Notes: generated by a model from the letters alone, not told the origin. A stretch of DNA of 64,000 nucleotides from Guadua angustifolia (GCA_036346375.1 CM070511.1:13144001-13208000); one strand, 5' to 3'. Shown: positions 11,343 through 21,653, counted from the stretch's first letter. Numbers and translations: made by a program.

Positions 11343-12285
11343 TGTTGGTGTTTCCTATACCGGCAAGTAAATTTGTAAGTATATGGGATCGCGCGCCCCC
11401 TCTCCTCGAATGGTTAGACTAGAAAAGCCTCAGATGTATACTGGTTCGGGCAGAACGTCCCTACTTCCAGTTGGTGGTGGTGGATCTCGTTGCTTAGAGC
11501 ATGGTAGATTACATGCGAGGGCTAAGGACATGCCCTTAGCGCTTGTTTGTGCGGGGAGGCTCAGGAGCCTCGAATGATCGTTGGGATCGGGGGTGCAAGC
11601 GAGGTGTAATATGAAAAAATAAGGGGTGTGCGCCCTGTTGCCGGGGACCCTGCCTCCCTTTATATGGTCAGAGGGGGGCAGGTTACATGAGAATTTGGAG
11701 AAAAGAGGTAGGGGTACGCTACGCCCAGAGGTCCTGGTCTTCGGTCTTGGTGACTAACGGGCTGCTGTTTACCCATGCCGAGTTGGTAGACACAATGGGC
11801 GGTACACCATTGGGAAGGCGCACGCCTGCCCTGTACTCTCTTGTCAGATGCTGACGCCATCTATGTTGTGCCCTGGCACCGCCTTGGGACGGAGCGTGCT
11901 TCTCCACTGCACCTGACGGGGCGAGAGGACGGGCGCTTGACTTAGCGGCCCCTTGGACACTTTGGGAAGGAGCCACTGCTCAAGATGGCCGCTGTGTCCA
12001 TGGGGGCAGGGCCGGCTTCTGCACCGACCGGTGATGTGGCGGAGGCTGTCAAGTTGGAGCTTGTTGGGGCTCGACTCGCCTGTCTGGTCGGGAACTGGGG
12101 CGCCTGACCAATGACTGTCGGGAGCGCCTGGCAGGCTCGAGCGAGGCCGAGGGTCTCCATGACCCTTGGGCCTAAGGCAGGGCCCAAAATGGTTTATTTG
12201 GTGTTCCAGCCAATGTTCAGTGATAATGCCATCTTGCTGTGGGGGACGGAGACTTTGGTTATACCCCTGGTATGAGTATTCGTCA
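11343..12285 (-). repeat. 5' LTR of the second Tat remnant
   Basis: The plus strand runs from TGTTGGTGTTTCC to GAGTATTCGTCA, so the element-strand termini are TGACGA and CCAACA. A TATA-like CATATAAAGG on the minus strand (plus 11657-11666) could be its promoter. The right edge is inferred from the TG/CA ends and the abrupt change to AT-rich sequence at 12286. The partner LTR was not found. Confidence 0.6.
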
Positions 12286-12347
12286 ACTTCATAGATTACT
12301 CTACCTATGTATAAAATTGTAGGTTCAAATTCAATACATATCAAGAC

Positions 12348-12690
12348 TTACAAAAAAGAGAAAATTCTGACAAGTTTCAACTCCTGCTCCCATGTAGCCA
12401 GCATCCCCTTAAGAGCAATTATCATCGGACTACACAGTGGGAAAAGCTTAAGGTAAGATTGAACAAATGTGATTGCAAGTCGGGTCTTCCATGTCCTTGG
12501 GGCATGAGAAATCACATAGCCACCTGCAAACATCGGTGTTCACAGTGTGCTTCTACTGTTTAATTGAAATATCCCCTGCCAACTTTGTCCGCATGAACTC
12601 AAATCCTTCTTGCTCGTGCGGGAACTCAAATCCACATGTTCCCACATATAGTGAACTGAACAAAAAAGATGTGGACCTTACATGAAACTA
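12348..12690 (-). pseudogene. SNF2 helicase fragment, CLASSY-like
   Basis: Two minus-strand segments are seen. About 12560-12660 contains HEQEGFEFMRTKLAGDIS with a stop soon after. 12348-12533 contains YVISHAPRTWKTRLAITF followed by PMIIALKGMLATWEQELK. This matches helicase motifs I and Ia of SNF2 proteins of the CLASSY/DRD1 type, which act in RNA-directed DNA methylation. The ATP-binding loop has the expected glycines replaced (PRTWKT where PGTGKT is usual). Only about 100 codons remain, so it is a dead fragment. It lies just outside the Helitron 3' end. Confidence 0.65.
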
Positions 12691-12744
12691 TTTCTACACA
12701 ACAATACTACATTAAAATTGTTACCGTTAAAGCAACTACAAGTA

Positions 12745-12775
12745 CTAGTATAATGCCCGTGCTAACGCTACGGTG
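12745..12775 (-). other. Helitron 3' terminus
   Basis: The minus strand reads CACCGTAGCGTTAGCACGGG and then CATTATACTAG. It fits the known grass Helitron 3' pattern of CGT, a short loop, GCACG and a terminal CTAG. Plus 12744 is A, giving the required T after CTAG on the element strand. Confidence 0.72.
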
Positions 12776-12979
12776 ATATATTTAGTAATACAATTCAAAT
12801 AAGCAAAAGGTATTATATGTTTTGGTAATCAAGTGTAGTAAGATGTGATAGCAAATAGTTCTTGACATTTAATCTTCTGCATATGCTGCATTTTTCAGAT
12901 TCATGTTTGACTGACTGAGAATACACCAAAGATCACTATGACATGTATGCACCAATATGTTTCTGATGAATTCAAAAGA

Positions 12980-13165
12980 ACATCACCCCTACATCCAAAT
13001 ACGTCTTTGTTGGTGACATACATCTTTTTCCCCATCAAGTCGAATCTGCAAGGATGGACGACAGCTCTTTCCTTTGATGGCCGAGTCCTCATCACGAATC
13101 GGTGGCCCAAACTCGAGCCGGAACTCTAGGAAGTACCTCAACTCCTCAATTGGCGCTTTATCTCG
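12980..13165 (-). pseudogene. MACPF-domain protein fragment (CAD1/NSL1-like)
   Basis: The minus strand from about 13160 reads APIEELRYFLEFRLEFGPP. In the neighbouring frame it continues HPCRFDLMGKKMYVTNKDV. This matches the plant MACPF family segment with PIEELxxFLEFQL and LQFSLMGPKLYVNT. A frameshift separates the two halves. Only one exon-sized piece is present. The intact proteins act at membranes in cell-death control; this piece cannot. Confidence 0.6.
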
Positions 13166-13860
13166 AAAAAGAAAGAGAAATGGTTAATAATCAATTCATA
13201 CAATTATTATTTCTAGAGACCAATTCAATCTAAAAGAATGTAGCCCTAAGCCAGAGCAACGAAATGGTTTACCTAAGGAAAAGAAAGAGAATACGGTTAA
13301 TAATCAATTCATACAATTATTATTTCTAGATAACAATTCAATCTATAAAGAATTTAGCCCAAACGCAGAGCAACAGATGAAGGAGTGGTCCTAATACACA
13401 AAATATGCAATTGTTGGGTCACTTGTTTTTGTTAATTCTTATTTTTCTTTAAAAATAGTTATCTCCATAAAACTTCTAGGAAAATTTCATGCATGCAAGG
13501 GACATTTAAACAATAATTTGCGAAGATGATCACTCCAAAAATAATAAATATGAGGGTAATGTCTACATTCTAGATAAAGGTTGATTGCCCGGATGAGGTG
13601 GTCCTTTTAGGGAATGGTGCCTCTAGCGAGTTGTTATGGGGAAAAAAGACATATGTATAACATCAGTCAAGTTAATAGTTCTGGCCCATTCAGTGTGACT
13701 TTGAACTAAATCATCTCCTCCCCTCCTTCTGAAATTCACACTAACATCCTGCAGGATAATCCATTGAGTATATTTTACATAACTACAAGTTTTTTGTACA
13801 AGCTATTAGAAAATTACAGGTTTTAGCTTTTATTTCACAAAACTATAGATTTTACAAGTA
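13166..13860. other. AT-rich Helitron spacer with a local repeat
   Basis: No coding signal is recognised. A stretch of about 75 bases recurs at 13160-13245 and 13275-13360 (GGTTAATAATCAATTCATAC followed by AATTATTATTTCTAGA), a tandem duplication inside what is probably intron sequence of a captured gene. Confidence 0.5.
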
Positions 13861-13869
13861 TTCTTGTTA

Positions 13870-13950
13870 CCTTATATATGAGATTGCTACATCCACGAGG
13901 ATGACCTCAAAGTACTTGTAGGTGGAATCCTGTGTTAAAAGCCAAGGGCA
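13870..13950 (-). pseudogene. RPL15: Ribosomal protein L15 fragment
   Basis: The minus strand reads DSTYKYFEVILVDVAISYIR, matching the well-conserved DSTYKFFEVIL-type segment of eukaryotic L15. It continues directly from the UPF1-like coding upstream without an intron, so the two were joined at DNA level. A GT follows at the end. Too short for any ribosomal role. Confidence 0.55.
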
Positions 13951-14064
13951 AGTAGAGGCATTTGTGAAAAACAGAATAAGAACAGATGTGACAGTTTTCC
14001 CAGTGCCAGGTGGACCTTGAATCAAACTAATTGGCTTCTCGATAACACTTTTAACTGCTAAGAC
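13950..14064 (-). pseudogene. UPF1: UPF1 RNA helicase exon fragment
   Basis: After an AG acceptor at 14065 the minus strand reads VLAVKSVIEKPISLIQGPPG and then TGKTVTSVLI. This is helicase motif Ia/Walker A of UPF1, the nonsense-mediated decay helicase, with GPPGTGKT intact. The next residues leave the UPF1 sequence and enter an L15-like one. Only about 37 codons survive, so there is no helicase activity. Confidence 0.78.
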
Positions 14065-14069
14065 CTAAA

Positions 14070-14855
14070 CACACATACCACCAGCCCAGAAGAGAACATC
14101 ATCATATCATGTCAATGCAAAACAACTGTTAATTTAAAATATTTCCACTTCAGTAAGGTCATAACATCGTAATGACTATTTGCCTGTTCCTTAAATTCAA
14201 AATAGGTAATTACATAAGAAACCCCACTAATATTTCCTAGAAATACAGGAGAGCAAAGATGCTAATATAAGCCATGAAAGTATGTTGCTAAAAGCACTTA
14301 ATAAAAGTAAAATGAGAGAAATCGTATAGTGCTTAACTAACAAGAACTCATGTCAAAACATTAATACATCAAGGTACACAGGAAGCATTTAGCTCGTAGT
14401 CCTGGTGCACCAAAGCGTCTCGGTAGTGTATTACGATTATTTGATGTTCGACTTCGTGTCCCAAAAGGTGATGGTATATGTATCTGTGTTGAGAGAATGC
14501 AAAAGAGTAAGAATTTGGTCATGGTGTTGCGATTATACAACAAAGAATCCAAATACAAATTCTATCGCTAAGAACATTCTTCCTAGAGTTAATTAATGTA
14601 TCGAGCCTATCAAGTAATAAGTAGTAAAACCATGAAATAACTTCGAGAGTAACCAAAAGAGTGAATTTGAGAAAGTACTCATTTTGAATTCTCGCCCATT
14701 ACCATTAACTTCAATTGGCATGTATTGTAGTGTATGAGAGTGGATAATTATCATCAAACAAAACAACTAAAAGAGTGAATTTTTCCTCTTGTTTCTTGCA
14801 AGAAATTTTAATTCAAGACAATGGCATGTGGCACTAACAACATCAAAGAAGGTCT
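14070..14855. other. AT-rich Helitron spacer
   Basis: Between the UPF1 and kinase fragments. Frames at 14361-14596 on both strands are short and match nothing I know. Probably captured intron sequence. Confidence 0.4.
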
Positions 14856-14857
14856 AC

Positions 14858-16100
14858 CTCATCTAGCAATACATTTGATGTCTTGAAATCCCGATAAATG
14901 ATGGCTTCTCACTTAAATGCAGGAAGGCAAGTCCTTTTGCAACACCAAGTGCAATCTTCATTCTCGTAGACCATGAAAGTGGCACCATTACCCCTGCATA
15001 AGTAAATAGCGATTTGAACAAATCAACGTAATACGGTGGTCGATCCCAAAAGAACAAATATAAACATAATTGACCAATGGCTACTACTAACTTTGCAAAT
15101 ATGTGATTCTAGAAATGTAATGAAAAAACTCAATACACGTAAGTTTGAGCTCACTGATGATAACACTAATCATAGGATATGCTATAAGATGGTGTCACTC
15201 GAGCATTGCCGTTTCAGATGGCAGATGGCATAGCACAACCCATCAACATGTCGATGACAATGTATTACATAGTGCATTCTATTTCATAAAATGGACATCC
15301 CCTCTTATTCTCCTAGCTCATGAAATATGGCAACAACTCGCTGTCAAAAAAAAGGGAAAAAAAGCAATAACAGGCTACAATTCTAGGTGAGTAAAATTTC
15401 GTTCCAAGTAGGTTTGTAACTCATGTAATCAAATGATAAAATGGTACATTATGTCAATGAAACCGATTGGCATAATAATCAATAGAAACATAAACAAAGA
15501 TAAACTTGACAAAACAAGCAACAATTTCCCAAGAACATGCTTAGTCTTACTTGAAAACAGATGTGACTCCACGCTTCCCAAGGGCATGAATTCATATACG
15601 AGAACCCTATGATCATCTTCGCAACAATATCCGACCAACTTCACTAAATTTGGGTGAGAGAGCTGTCCAAGAAATATGACCTCAGCCTGCAGACATGGAA
15701 AAAACAACTTTATATCTGACAACAGTAAACAAACCATGCAAAAGAAAACAAGACATTAACTGAACATGAGCATGATTTTATCAGCAAAGTATTATTCAGA
15801 AAGGCTAGTCACCAGCCACTCCCAATGGCCTTGGTAGCTATTGTCTCCATCATGCACCTTGACTGCAACTCGCAGGGGTTCTTCTATTGCTAATCCTTCG
15901 CAAAGGTCCTTGGTGATGTACCCTTTGTAGACTCTGCCAAATCCACCTCCCCTAGCAATGAATCCTGCACTCAAGTTCTTGGTGATTGTCTTGAGCTGCT
16001 CAAATGTGAATGCTATCAGATGGTTACAAGCCGAGTCCTTCTCGGCGCCTCCACCTCTTTCGGGTTGGATGGCAGCAAGCTATCCTCCTTTTCATTTCTC
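14858..16100 (-). pseudogene. Receptor-like cytoplasmic kinase (class VII) fragment, three exons
   Basis: Exon 1 (about 16100-15813) gives LIAFTFEQLKTITKNLSAGF then GGGFGRVYKGYITKDL and RVAVKVHDGDNSYQGH, the kinase glycine loop and catalytic Lys region. Exon 2 (15686-15551) gives AEVIFLGQLSHPNLVKLVGY and VLVYEFMPLGSVESHLFS. Exon 3 (14993-14858) gives LSWSTRMKIALGVAKGLAFL. All three are bounded by AG and GT. The order and exon breaks fit PBL/RIPK-type kinases. Frameshifts occur in exon 1 and in the HRD/YRD region of exon 3. The catalytic loop is damaged and the C-lobe absent. Confidence 0.85.
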
Positions 16101-16489
16101 TCCATCGGGCTCTACATTTTGGAGATTATGTAACAAATAAAAGGGCAAGTTATATATGCCACAAGCTTGATAGAAGCTACAAAGATCAAGTTGCACATGA
16201 TTCGAATACTTTATCTGAGATAAACTGAACATGAGTTTCTCAAGATAAACAAGAATTTCACATAGCGAGAATGAAAACTTCTTCTGTTGATTTGATTGGA
16301 AAAATAAATAAATTGAAAACATGTACAATCAATGGAGATACTAAAATATACAATATTGGAATTGCCATAATCTGATTAAGCATGGAGGTAGGCATGTCCT
16401 GTTATGGATTGAGATTAAAAGTTGCCATTGAACCGTTAAAGATAAAGAGGACAGTCTAGAAAATTAGCAGTAGTTTCTACTCATTAACA

Positions 16490-17219
16490 AACAGTGCACA
16501 TAAACATGTATCTCTATTTCAAACTTGGGGTGTCGGACAAATAAGGAAAGTATTGCATCCTTCGTTGCATCTGCAAGCTCAGTAATCTCATATATCCTAG
16601 CAAGAAAGGACGGTGGTACCTGACTTTGTTGCATTGGAAGAAACCCTGTTAAAGTATGGATTCCCTTTAAACCAACAATTACCCATAATACAGAATTCCT
16701 AAAGAACAACCCATTGATGGGGGCACAGTCATATACCAGCTGGGTTTCTTTCAAAAATCATGGATCCTCAGTTAGCTTGACAACAGTCAACATATCAATA
16801 TTCCCAAAAAGCAGACAACACTATAGAACATAAAAACCCATGAGTACCGTGATATCCCTTCTGGTGACGTTTCTGCTCCTAGCTGCTCCAACAGCTCCCT
16901 GGCTGTGGTTACATACTGTAATTGGAGGATGTCAGTTCTAGCACACAATCTATTCAAAATGACTCAGATTAAAGAGAAGATTCATTAGATACCACTTATT
17001 AAAATTAAGTACAAACAAAATTAGATACCACTTATTAAATGTACCAGTGTACGGATTGTTTGCTTCAGCCTTCTTCCTTGCACGGTATTCACGTTGTTTT
17101 CTGTTCTTTTCTTCCCTCTTACGCTGCGCCTCATCAGAAGGTGTTGGTGGTAGTGCTGTTGAAATGAATGTTGCAACATCAATTTTATTGCGACGTGGTA
17201 CACCATATTTAACATACAT
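16490..17219 (-). pseudogene. Captured fragment of an unrecognised gene
   Basis: Three coding-like stretches on the minus strand. 17219-17040 has PRRNKIDVATFISTALPPTP followed by a very basic segment RKREEKNRKQREYRARKKAE. About 16920-16860 has TTARELLEQLGAETSPEG. 16620-16490 has VPPSFLARIYEITELADATK. Acceptor-like AG precedes the last. The composition is that of real exons and they share the strand of the other fragments. I do not recognise the family; the basic helix could bind nucleic acid. Confidence 0.4.
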
Positions 17220-17439
17220 AGCTAGGCATCAATTTATGAATGAAGTACAAATAGTACAAATCGAACTATACCTATAATAAAGACAAAAATCAACATAGTG
17301 CTAAAATAAAACAGTTGCACAAAGATGATTGAAGACAAAGCCAAGCAATCATTCTTCATAATTGAATAACCCTCCTACTTCACTGCAAAATTGACTGCAA
17401 TTGACATTGGCATGTGGTTATTCTCAAAGGTAGCCAATC

Positions 17440-18012
17440 AAGATAATAATCTGGTCGGGTTTTCTCTTTCCGGCGGGTGTAGAAATCTCGAGTAATTCCT
17501 GAAATAATGGCCAGTCCCAACAAGTGACAGGAGAAAACACATCATTAATACCCACAGCTTATTGAATAGACCATGCCACAAAGCAGCTAAAATTGAAGTA
17601 AGATAAACCAAAGAAAATCTGACCGAATGAGGCCATCATCCTCAGTTCCTTGCAGCTTAAACAATGAATCAATCATTTCTAACTTAGGAGATTGAGAACG
17701 CACAGAATCCCTATATTTTGAGATAAGAGGCCATTCGCGAGAACTAACAACCTAAGCAATTCGAATTAAAAAAACAAGGGACAATAGTTATCTGTCAAAA
17801 TTCATCGGATTATAAGTTTTAAAGGCATTTAATTTCAGGTACAGCGCCCAAAATGAGGGAAAACAGTTAGTTACCGCAGCAATAGAAGGTATTTCAGACT
17901 GTCCAGGTGAACCATGGGACACATCTATTCCCAAAGTTATAGTTAGGACTTTGGATACAAGAGGAATAGCAGGGGATGTTTCAATTTGCAGCAATGAATT
18001 TATCCCACCAAG
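17440..18012 (-). pseudogene. AGO4-clade Argonaute PIWI fragment, three exons
   Basis: Exon a (18012-17875) reads LGGINSLLQIETSPAIPLVS then LGIDVSHGSPGQSEIPSIAA, with the first PIWI catalytic Asp in DVSHGSPGQ, a form typical of the AGO4/6/9 clade. Exon b (17751-17624) reads VVSSREWPLISKYRDSVRSQ and IDSLFKLQGTEDDG. Exon c (from 17498) reads ELLEISTPAGKRKPDQIII and is then lost. All are bounded by AG/GT. AGO4-type proteins bind 24-nt siRNA and guide DNA methylation. This piece covers only part of PIWI and cannot slice. Confidence 0.85.
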
Positions 18013-18089
18013 CTGGTTGAAAAAAAAGAAAACATAAATTAATACATAAGAGATGTAAATGTTAGCAGTGCTATCAAAAAATTTGGGGG

Positions 18090-18224
18090 TGGTGGGGAAG
18101 GGAGATTTTTGGGTGCACATATTAGGGTGGATAGAGGAAAAGTATTCTCTGTGGAGGCTAAAGTCTGTGTAGATCTGTGTGGATGTAATAAAGATTGAAC
18201 TGGTGAATTATAAAGGGGTATAGA
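18090..18224 (-). repeat. Internal copy of the Helitron 5' terminal sequence
   Basis: The minus strand from 18224 starts TCTATACCCCTTTATAATTC and runs about 135 bases through a segment nearly identical to the element's outer 5' end at 20781-20647, including CCACCCTAATATGTGCACCC. The base before TC is T, not the expected A. It separates the adenylate kinase fragment from the other cargo. Confidence 0.8.
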
Positions 18225-18290
18225 AAATTGAAGTTCATTACGTAAGAGAAATTTATGAATTATAGAGTATGGAAATGCAGAGTGCCATAC

Positions 18291-20230
18291 CATTTCAATA
18301 TAAATCTGTAGCCGGTTTCTCACGACCTCTTCAGTATCATCAGCTCGAGTAATAAGCTTTGGCATGCAGTTAATAGGTGGTAACAACGGTGCCATATAGA
18401 TTGGTGGTAGCCCATTTTCATCCTTCACATCAATGCAGGCCAAATTGAAGTTCTTTCCACATTGGCTACAAATACGTCTACCAAGGCATTTTTCTACTAA
18501 GACATCTTATCTCAACTTTAGGTTAACCACCATATCAATATCTGTAATTCCGTTAAGAATTTCCTGAGCAGATAGGAGGTATAAAGAAATTATTAGCATG
18601 GATCACCATGATCAAGTGTAAGTATTATAGAGTATTGGCAACATCATTTTGTTTTATATGGCCAGTTACATGGGTGGACAAAAGCTAACACAAATGGCAA
18701 AACAGGGACAAGCATTTACATTCCAATTAACAAGTAAGACCAATGTTCCTGTAGGAAGTGCTTCAGTTTACATCAGTAGACAGTAAAGTCACAAGCATCG
18801 TATATCAGCCAAGCTAAGTAGGAATTATGCATGCAATCATGCCTCTAAATAAAGATTCTTATAAATACTTACAGCACACCTTTTCGCAACAAAAAGGTTT
18901 ACAGAATCAATACTGAATTGGTGTGGAATCAGAAAACATATGAACTATATAATAATATGAATGATATTGCATTGCACTATAGCCGTATAAAATGCATTCA
19001 AGATTGAATTATTAACAAGCAGACTGGTGTAAAATATTCTCACCGCTTGTTTTACAGTACGTGGAAAACCATCAAGAATAAATCCTGATTCGCCCTACTC
19101 TTCTCCTTTCGTAAGCCGTTTAGACAAAAGATTGATAATAATTTCATCAGAAACCAATTTCCCCTGATTTACAATTTCAGCAAGCTGCAAAAGAAAAACA
19201 CACTATATCATTCCCAAAGGCAAATAAATGAAGGGATATTCAGATAAAGAATCAAGCCAATCCTATGTATATAGCAAGAACATGCAGTGCACATGTAAAA
19301 AAAGGCCTCGCAACAAATATATGTTAGATTAGGCAGACCCATGCATGCTTGCCATCAGTTAAAAATGTGAATTATACATTTATAGTCATTAGGTGGCTTA
19401 GCATTGGACTCTGGCTGTCTGGCCAAAGTAGTAGGACAGGTGTTTGCAATCTATAATTAGAATAAAAAATAGCTCACTATTCCAATCTACCCACAATTGT
19501 AAGTATTAGGACAAGTTATTAGTGAAAAGCTACACTTTTCCAATTAGAATAACATAGTCAAACAGCAACATGTACGTTTGCGGAAATCATTCCGTGGAAA
19601 CACCATCCCATCTAGGAATTTAAGATATATTATCGATTATCGATGATCTAACTGAAAACCTTTTCCGGCTCTAACTAGGTATGTTTTTCTGCATGAATCA
19701 CATAGTAATCTCCCCGCTGCTTGGCATTTTCGTCATCAATCTATATATGATTTCGCAGAGTTAAGGCAACCTTACAAAAGCCTCCCAAACGCAACATTTC
19801 CGCCACATTATGATCTCAAGTCTGCAATTAAAGCCAACTGGATCGAATTACGACACTGAACTCAAATAACAAATCCTAGCCAACTCGAGTTCAAGCAGTC
19901 ACAGGTTAGATCCTCACAACCGATTTCACACATCAACTGAATGTTCACTAAAAACTAAACCTCTGCTTCTCGATCTACAGCTAATCCCCATTTAAAAACT
20001 CAAGCTTTTGGAAGATCCACAAGAACCAAAACCAGATCAGCGAGATCTAGAACGGTCCGATCTGAACTCTGGATAGATGGACAAGGGGCTCACCTGCACA
20101 GCAAGGGGCCCTGAAGAGGCGAGCTCGTCGCGGACATGGTCGCCGGTGGCGATGTGGGGCACACCGAGGAGGCGGGAGAGGCGGCTCGCATAGGTGCCCT
20201 TGCAGGTGGCGGCGGAGCTTCGGCGAGGCT
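18291..20230 (-). pseudogene. Adenylate kinase fragment, three exons
   Basis: Exon 1 (about 20230-20094) reads GTYASRLSRLLGVPHIATGD and then ELASSGPLAVQ, with a GT donor at 20093. Exon 2 (19184-19044) reads LAEIVNQGKLVSDEIIINLL then GESGFILDGFPRTVKQA, with an internal stop after LTKGEE. Exon 3 (18563-18291) covers the LID with RRICSQCGKNFN and ITRADDTEEVVRNRLQIY, and has a stop after NLKLR. The family interconverts AMP, ADP and ATP. The Gly-rich P-loop ahead of GTY is missing, replaced by low-complexity GC-rich sequence, and the C-terminus is absent. Confidence 0.88.
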
Positions 20231-20640
20231 TGCGGTGGCAGCGGGGCTTCGGCGAGGCTTGCGGTGGTAGCGGAGCCAGGCGCCCAGCGCCGGCGCCGGG
20301 CGCTGGCCAAGCCGACGGCGACGGGCTTGGTCGACGGGCGACGGTGCTGGCGCCGTCGACGGGCGGCAGGACTGGGCGTCGTCGACGGGCGGCAGGACCG
20401 GGCGCTATGCTTGAGCGACGGGCAGCGATGACGGGCTGCCGGGCGACGGGCGACGGGGAGGGGAACAGCTAGGGTAGGGGATTAGGGCGATTAGTGCGGA
20501 GGGGTGGGGAGGGAAAGCTTGCGCGATTAGTGCGGGGAGGGGATGATACAGAAAGAGATTAGTGTGGGGAGGGGCGGGGATGAACCAAATAATTGGGACC
20601 ATCAGATTTGATGAAGTGGTCTGAGAAAACATCTTAGCGC
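20231..20640. other. GC-rich stretch upstream of the adenylate kinase fragment
   Basis: About 20230-20470 is low complexity, with repeats of GGCGAGGCTTGCGGTGG and GACGGGCGGCAGGA. It corresponds to where the transit peptide and P-loop of adenylate kinase should be. No sound reading frame. Confidence 0.4.
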
Positions 20641-20646
20641 TTGATT

Positions 20647-20781
20647 TTGAGGAAGGGAGATTTTTGGGTGCACATATTAGGGTGGATAGAGGAAAAGTAC
20701 TCTCTGTGGAGGCAAAAGACTATGTGGATGACTGTGTAGGTGTAAAAAAGTTTTAACTGGTGAATTATAAAGGTGTTTAGA
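20647..20781 (-). other. Helitron 5' terminus
   Basis: The minus strand begins TCTAAACACCTTTATAATTC at 20781, preceded by A (plus T at 20782). The TC start and A flank agree with Helitron insertion rules. The following 130 bases recur at 18224-18090. Confidence 0.7.
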
Positions 20782-20971
20782 TTACTACATTAAAATTTCT
20801 ACACTCAATACAACCATGAGCTTTCTATAGCAATAATTTCATTCATACACATCCCATTCCAAAGCAATATTTAAAAGACATGTATACATCTATCAAGAAC
20901 ATACATATGCAGTGCATCCATGACGACCACAATCACATCATATTCACTATTCACATATCAGTATATGCAAT

Positions 20972-21633
20972 TGTCGGGGACTGAGAAACCTCTAACGAAG
21001 TCAACGCACGGTCAACAGGGTCCCCAGCTCGGGACGTTGCAGCAAGGGGCCTCGACAACGACCTAGGCGACGCTGATTCCCGCAGTACCTCGAGCTTGAG
21101 CAGTGCGGGGTCCCGTCCCTGCACGACCTCGACCTTGGCTTAAGGGCGTGCATTTACTCGGCGGTTACCAAGACCTGCATGGTGGCATCAAGGCAGACGT
21201 GGGCGGCATATTCGGGGCAGTTACAGCCCACCTTCAATGCGCACGAGGCCACTTCTTCGGGAATCTCTCCTGTCCGTTACAGGCAGCGTCTAGGAGGATA
21301 TAAGATCTCACAAGGCATGCGTATGGCACACAGAACATCAGCGCACTAGCAATAGACCAATAGCCACAACCAAAACGCTCAGCCCGAGCTATAACACACT
21401 CTCTGTACTCACAATTAGTGAATTCCTCCGCCTCAAGGAGAAGATTGGAGTAGAGCTATTACCCTCGCGGGGGCTCGAACCAGTATAACTCTCTGTGTCA
21501 CGCTCGTTGTCGCTGTGCTCCGACCAACACTGCACCTAGCGAACTCCTTCGTTTGAGTAAGGTTCGTTCCTGGGTCCCCCGATCTCACTAACCCCCCATC
21601 ACATTCGCAGTCAGGCGATCCCGATCGTCGACA
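20972..21633 (+). repeat. 5' LTR of the complete Tat element
   Basis: Starts TGTCGGGGACTGAG and ends GATCGTCGACA. GGATATAAGATCTC near 21296 may be the TATA region. It differs from the 3' LTR by scattered substitutions and a length difference of 11 bases, mostly near 21055, so the insertion is not very recent. Confidence 0.95.
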
Positions 21634-21635
21634 AC

Positions 21636-21653
21636 TGGCGCCCACCGTGGGGC
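21636..21653 (+). other. Primer-binding site
   Basis: TGGCGCCCACCGTGGGGC starts two bases after the LTR. It matches the decayed version at 5418-5436. Priming tRNA not assigned. Confidence 0.8.

Larger units (their letters stand above)
6102..12285 (-). mobile_element. Remnant of a second Tat-type element, pol lost
   Basis: At the right are a 5' LTR (11343-12285) and a primer-binding site in minus orientation. Inside, instead of gag-pol, there are two copies of a plus-strand coiled-coil gene of the kind that Tat elements carry antisense between pol and the 3' LTR. No 3' LTR is seen; the left side abuts the LTR of the element at 1-6101. The most likely history is a large internal deletion plus duplication of the antisense region. 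10620-11320 is GC-rich with one 159-codon minus-strand open frame that I cannot assign. Confidence 0.65.
12745..20781 (-). mobile_element. Helitron carrying fragments of several host genes
   Basis: On the minus strand the element would start TCTAAACACCTTTATAATTC (plus 20781) and end with a GCACGGGCATTATACTAG motif (plus 12745). The flanking bases are A before the 5' TC and T after the 3' CTAG, the A/T target site typical of Helitrons. A short CCGT/ACGG stem precedes the 3' end. Inside are only partial host genes, all on the minus strand, with exon-intron structure kept, as in gene-capturing grass Helitrons. No Rep/helicase gene is present, so it is non-autonomous. Confidence 0.72.

Noticed and set aside
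14858..16100. Protein kinase as a working gene
   Set aside because: Only three exons remain, with frameshifts and no C-lobe.
18291..20230. Adenylate kinase as a working gene
   Set aside because: Two in-frame stops, no P-loop, and both ends of the gene missing inside a Helitron.
21636..21653. tRNA gene
   Set aside because: Only an 18-base primer-binding site; no cloverleaf sequence around it. The same holds for the sites at 5418, 11321, 55408 and 60833.
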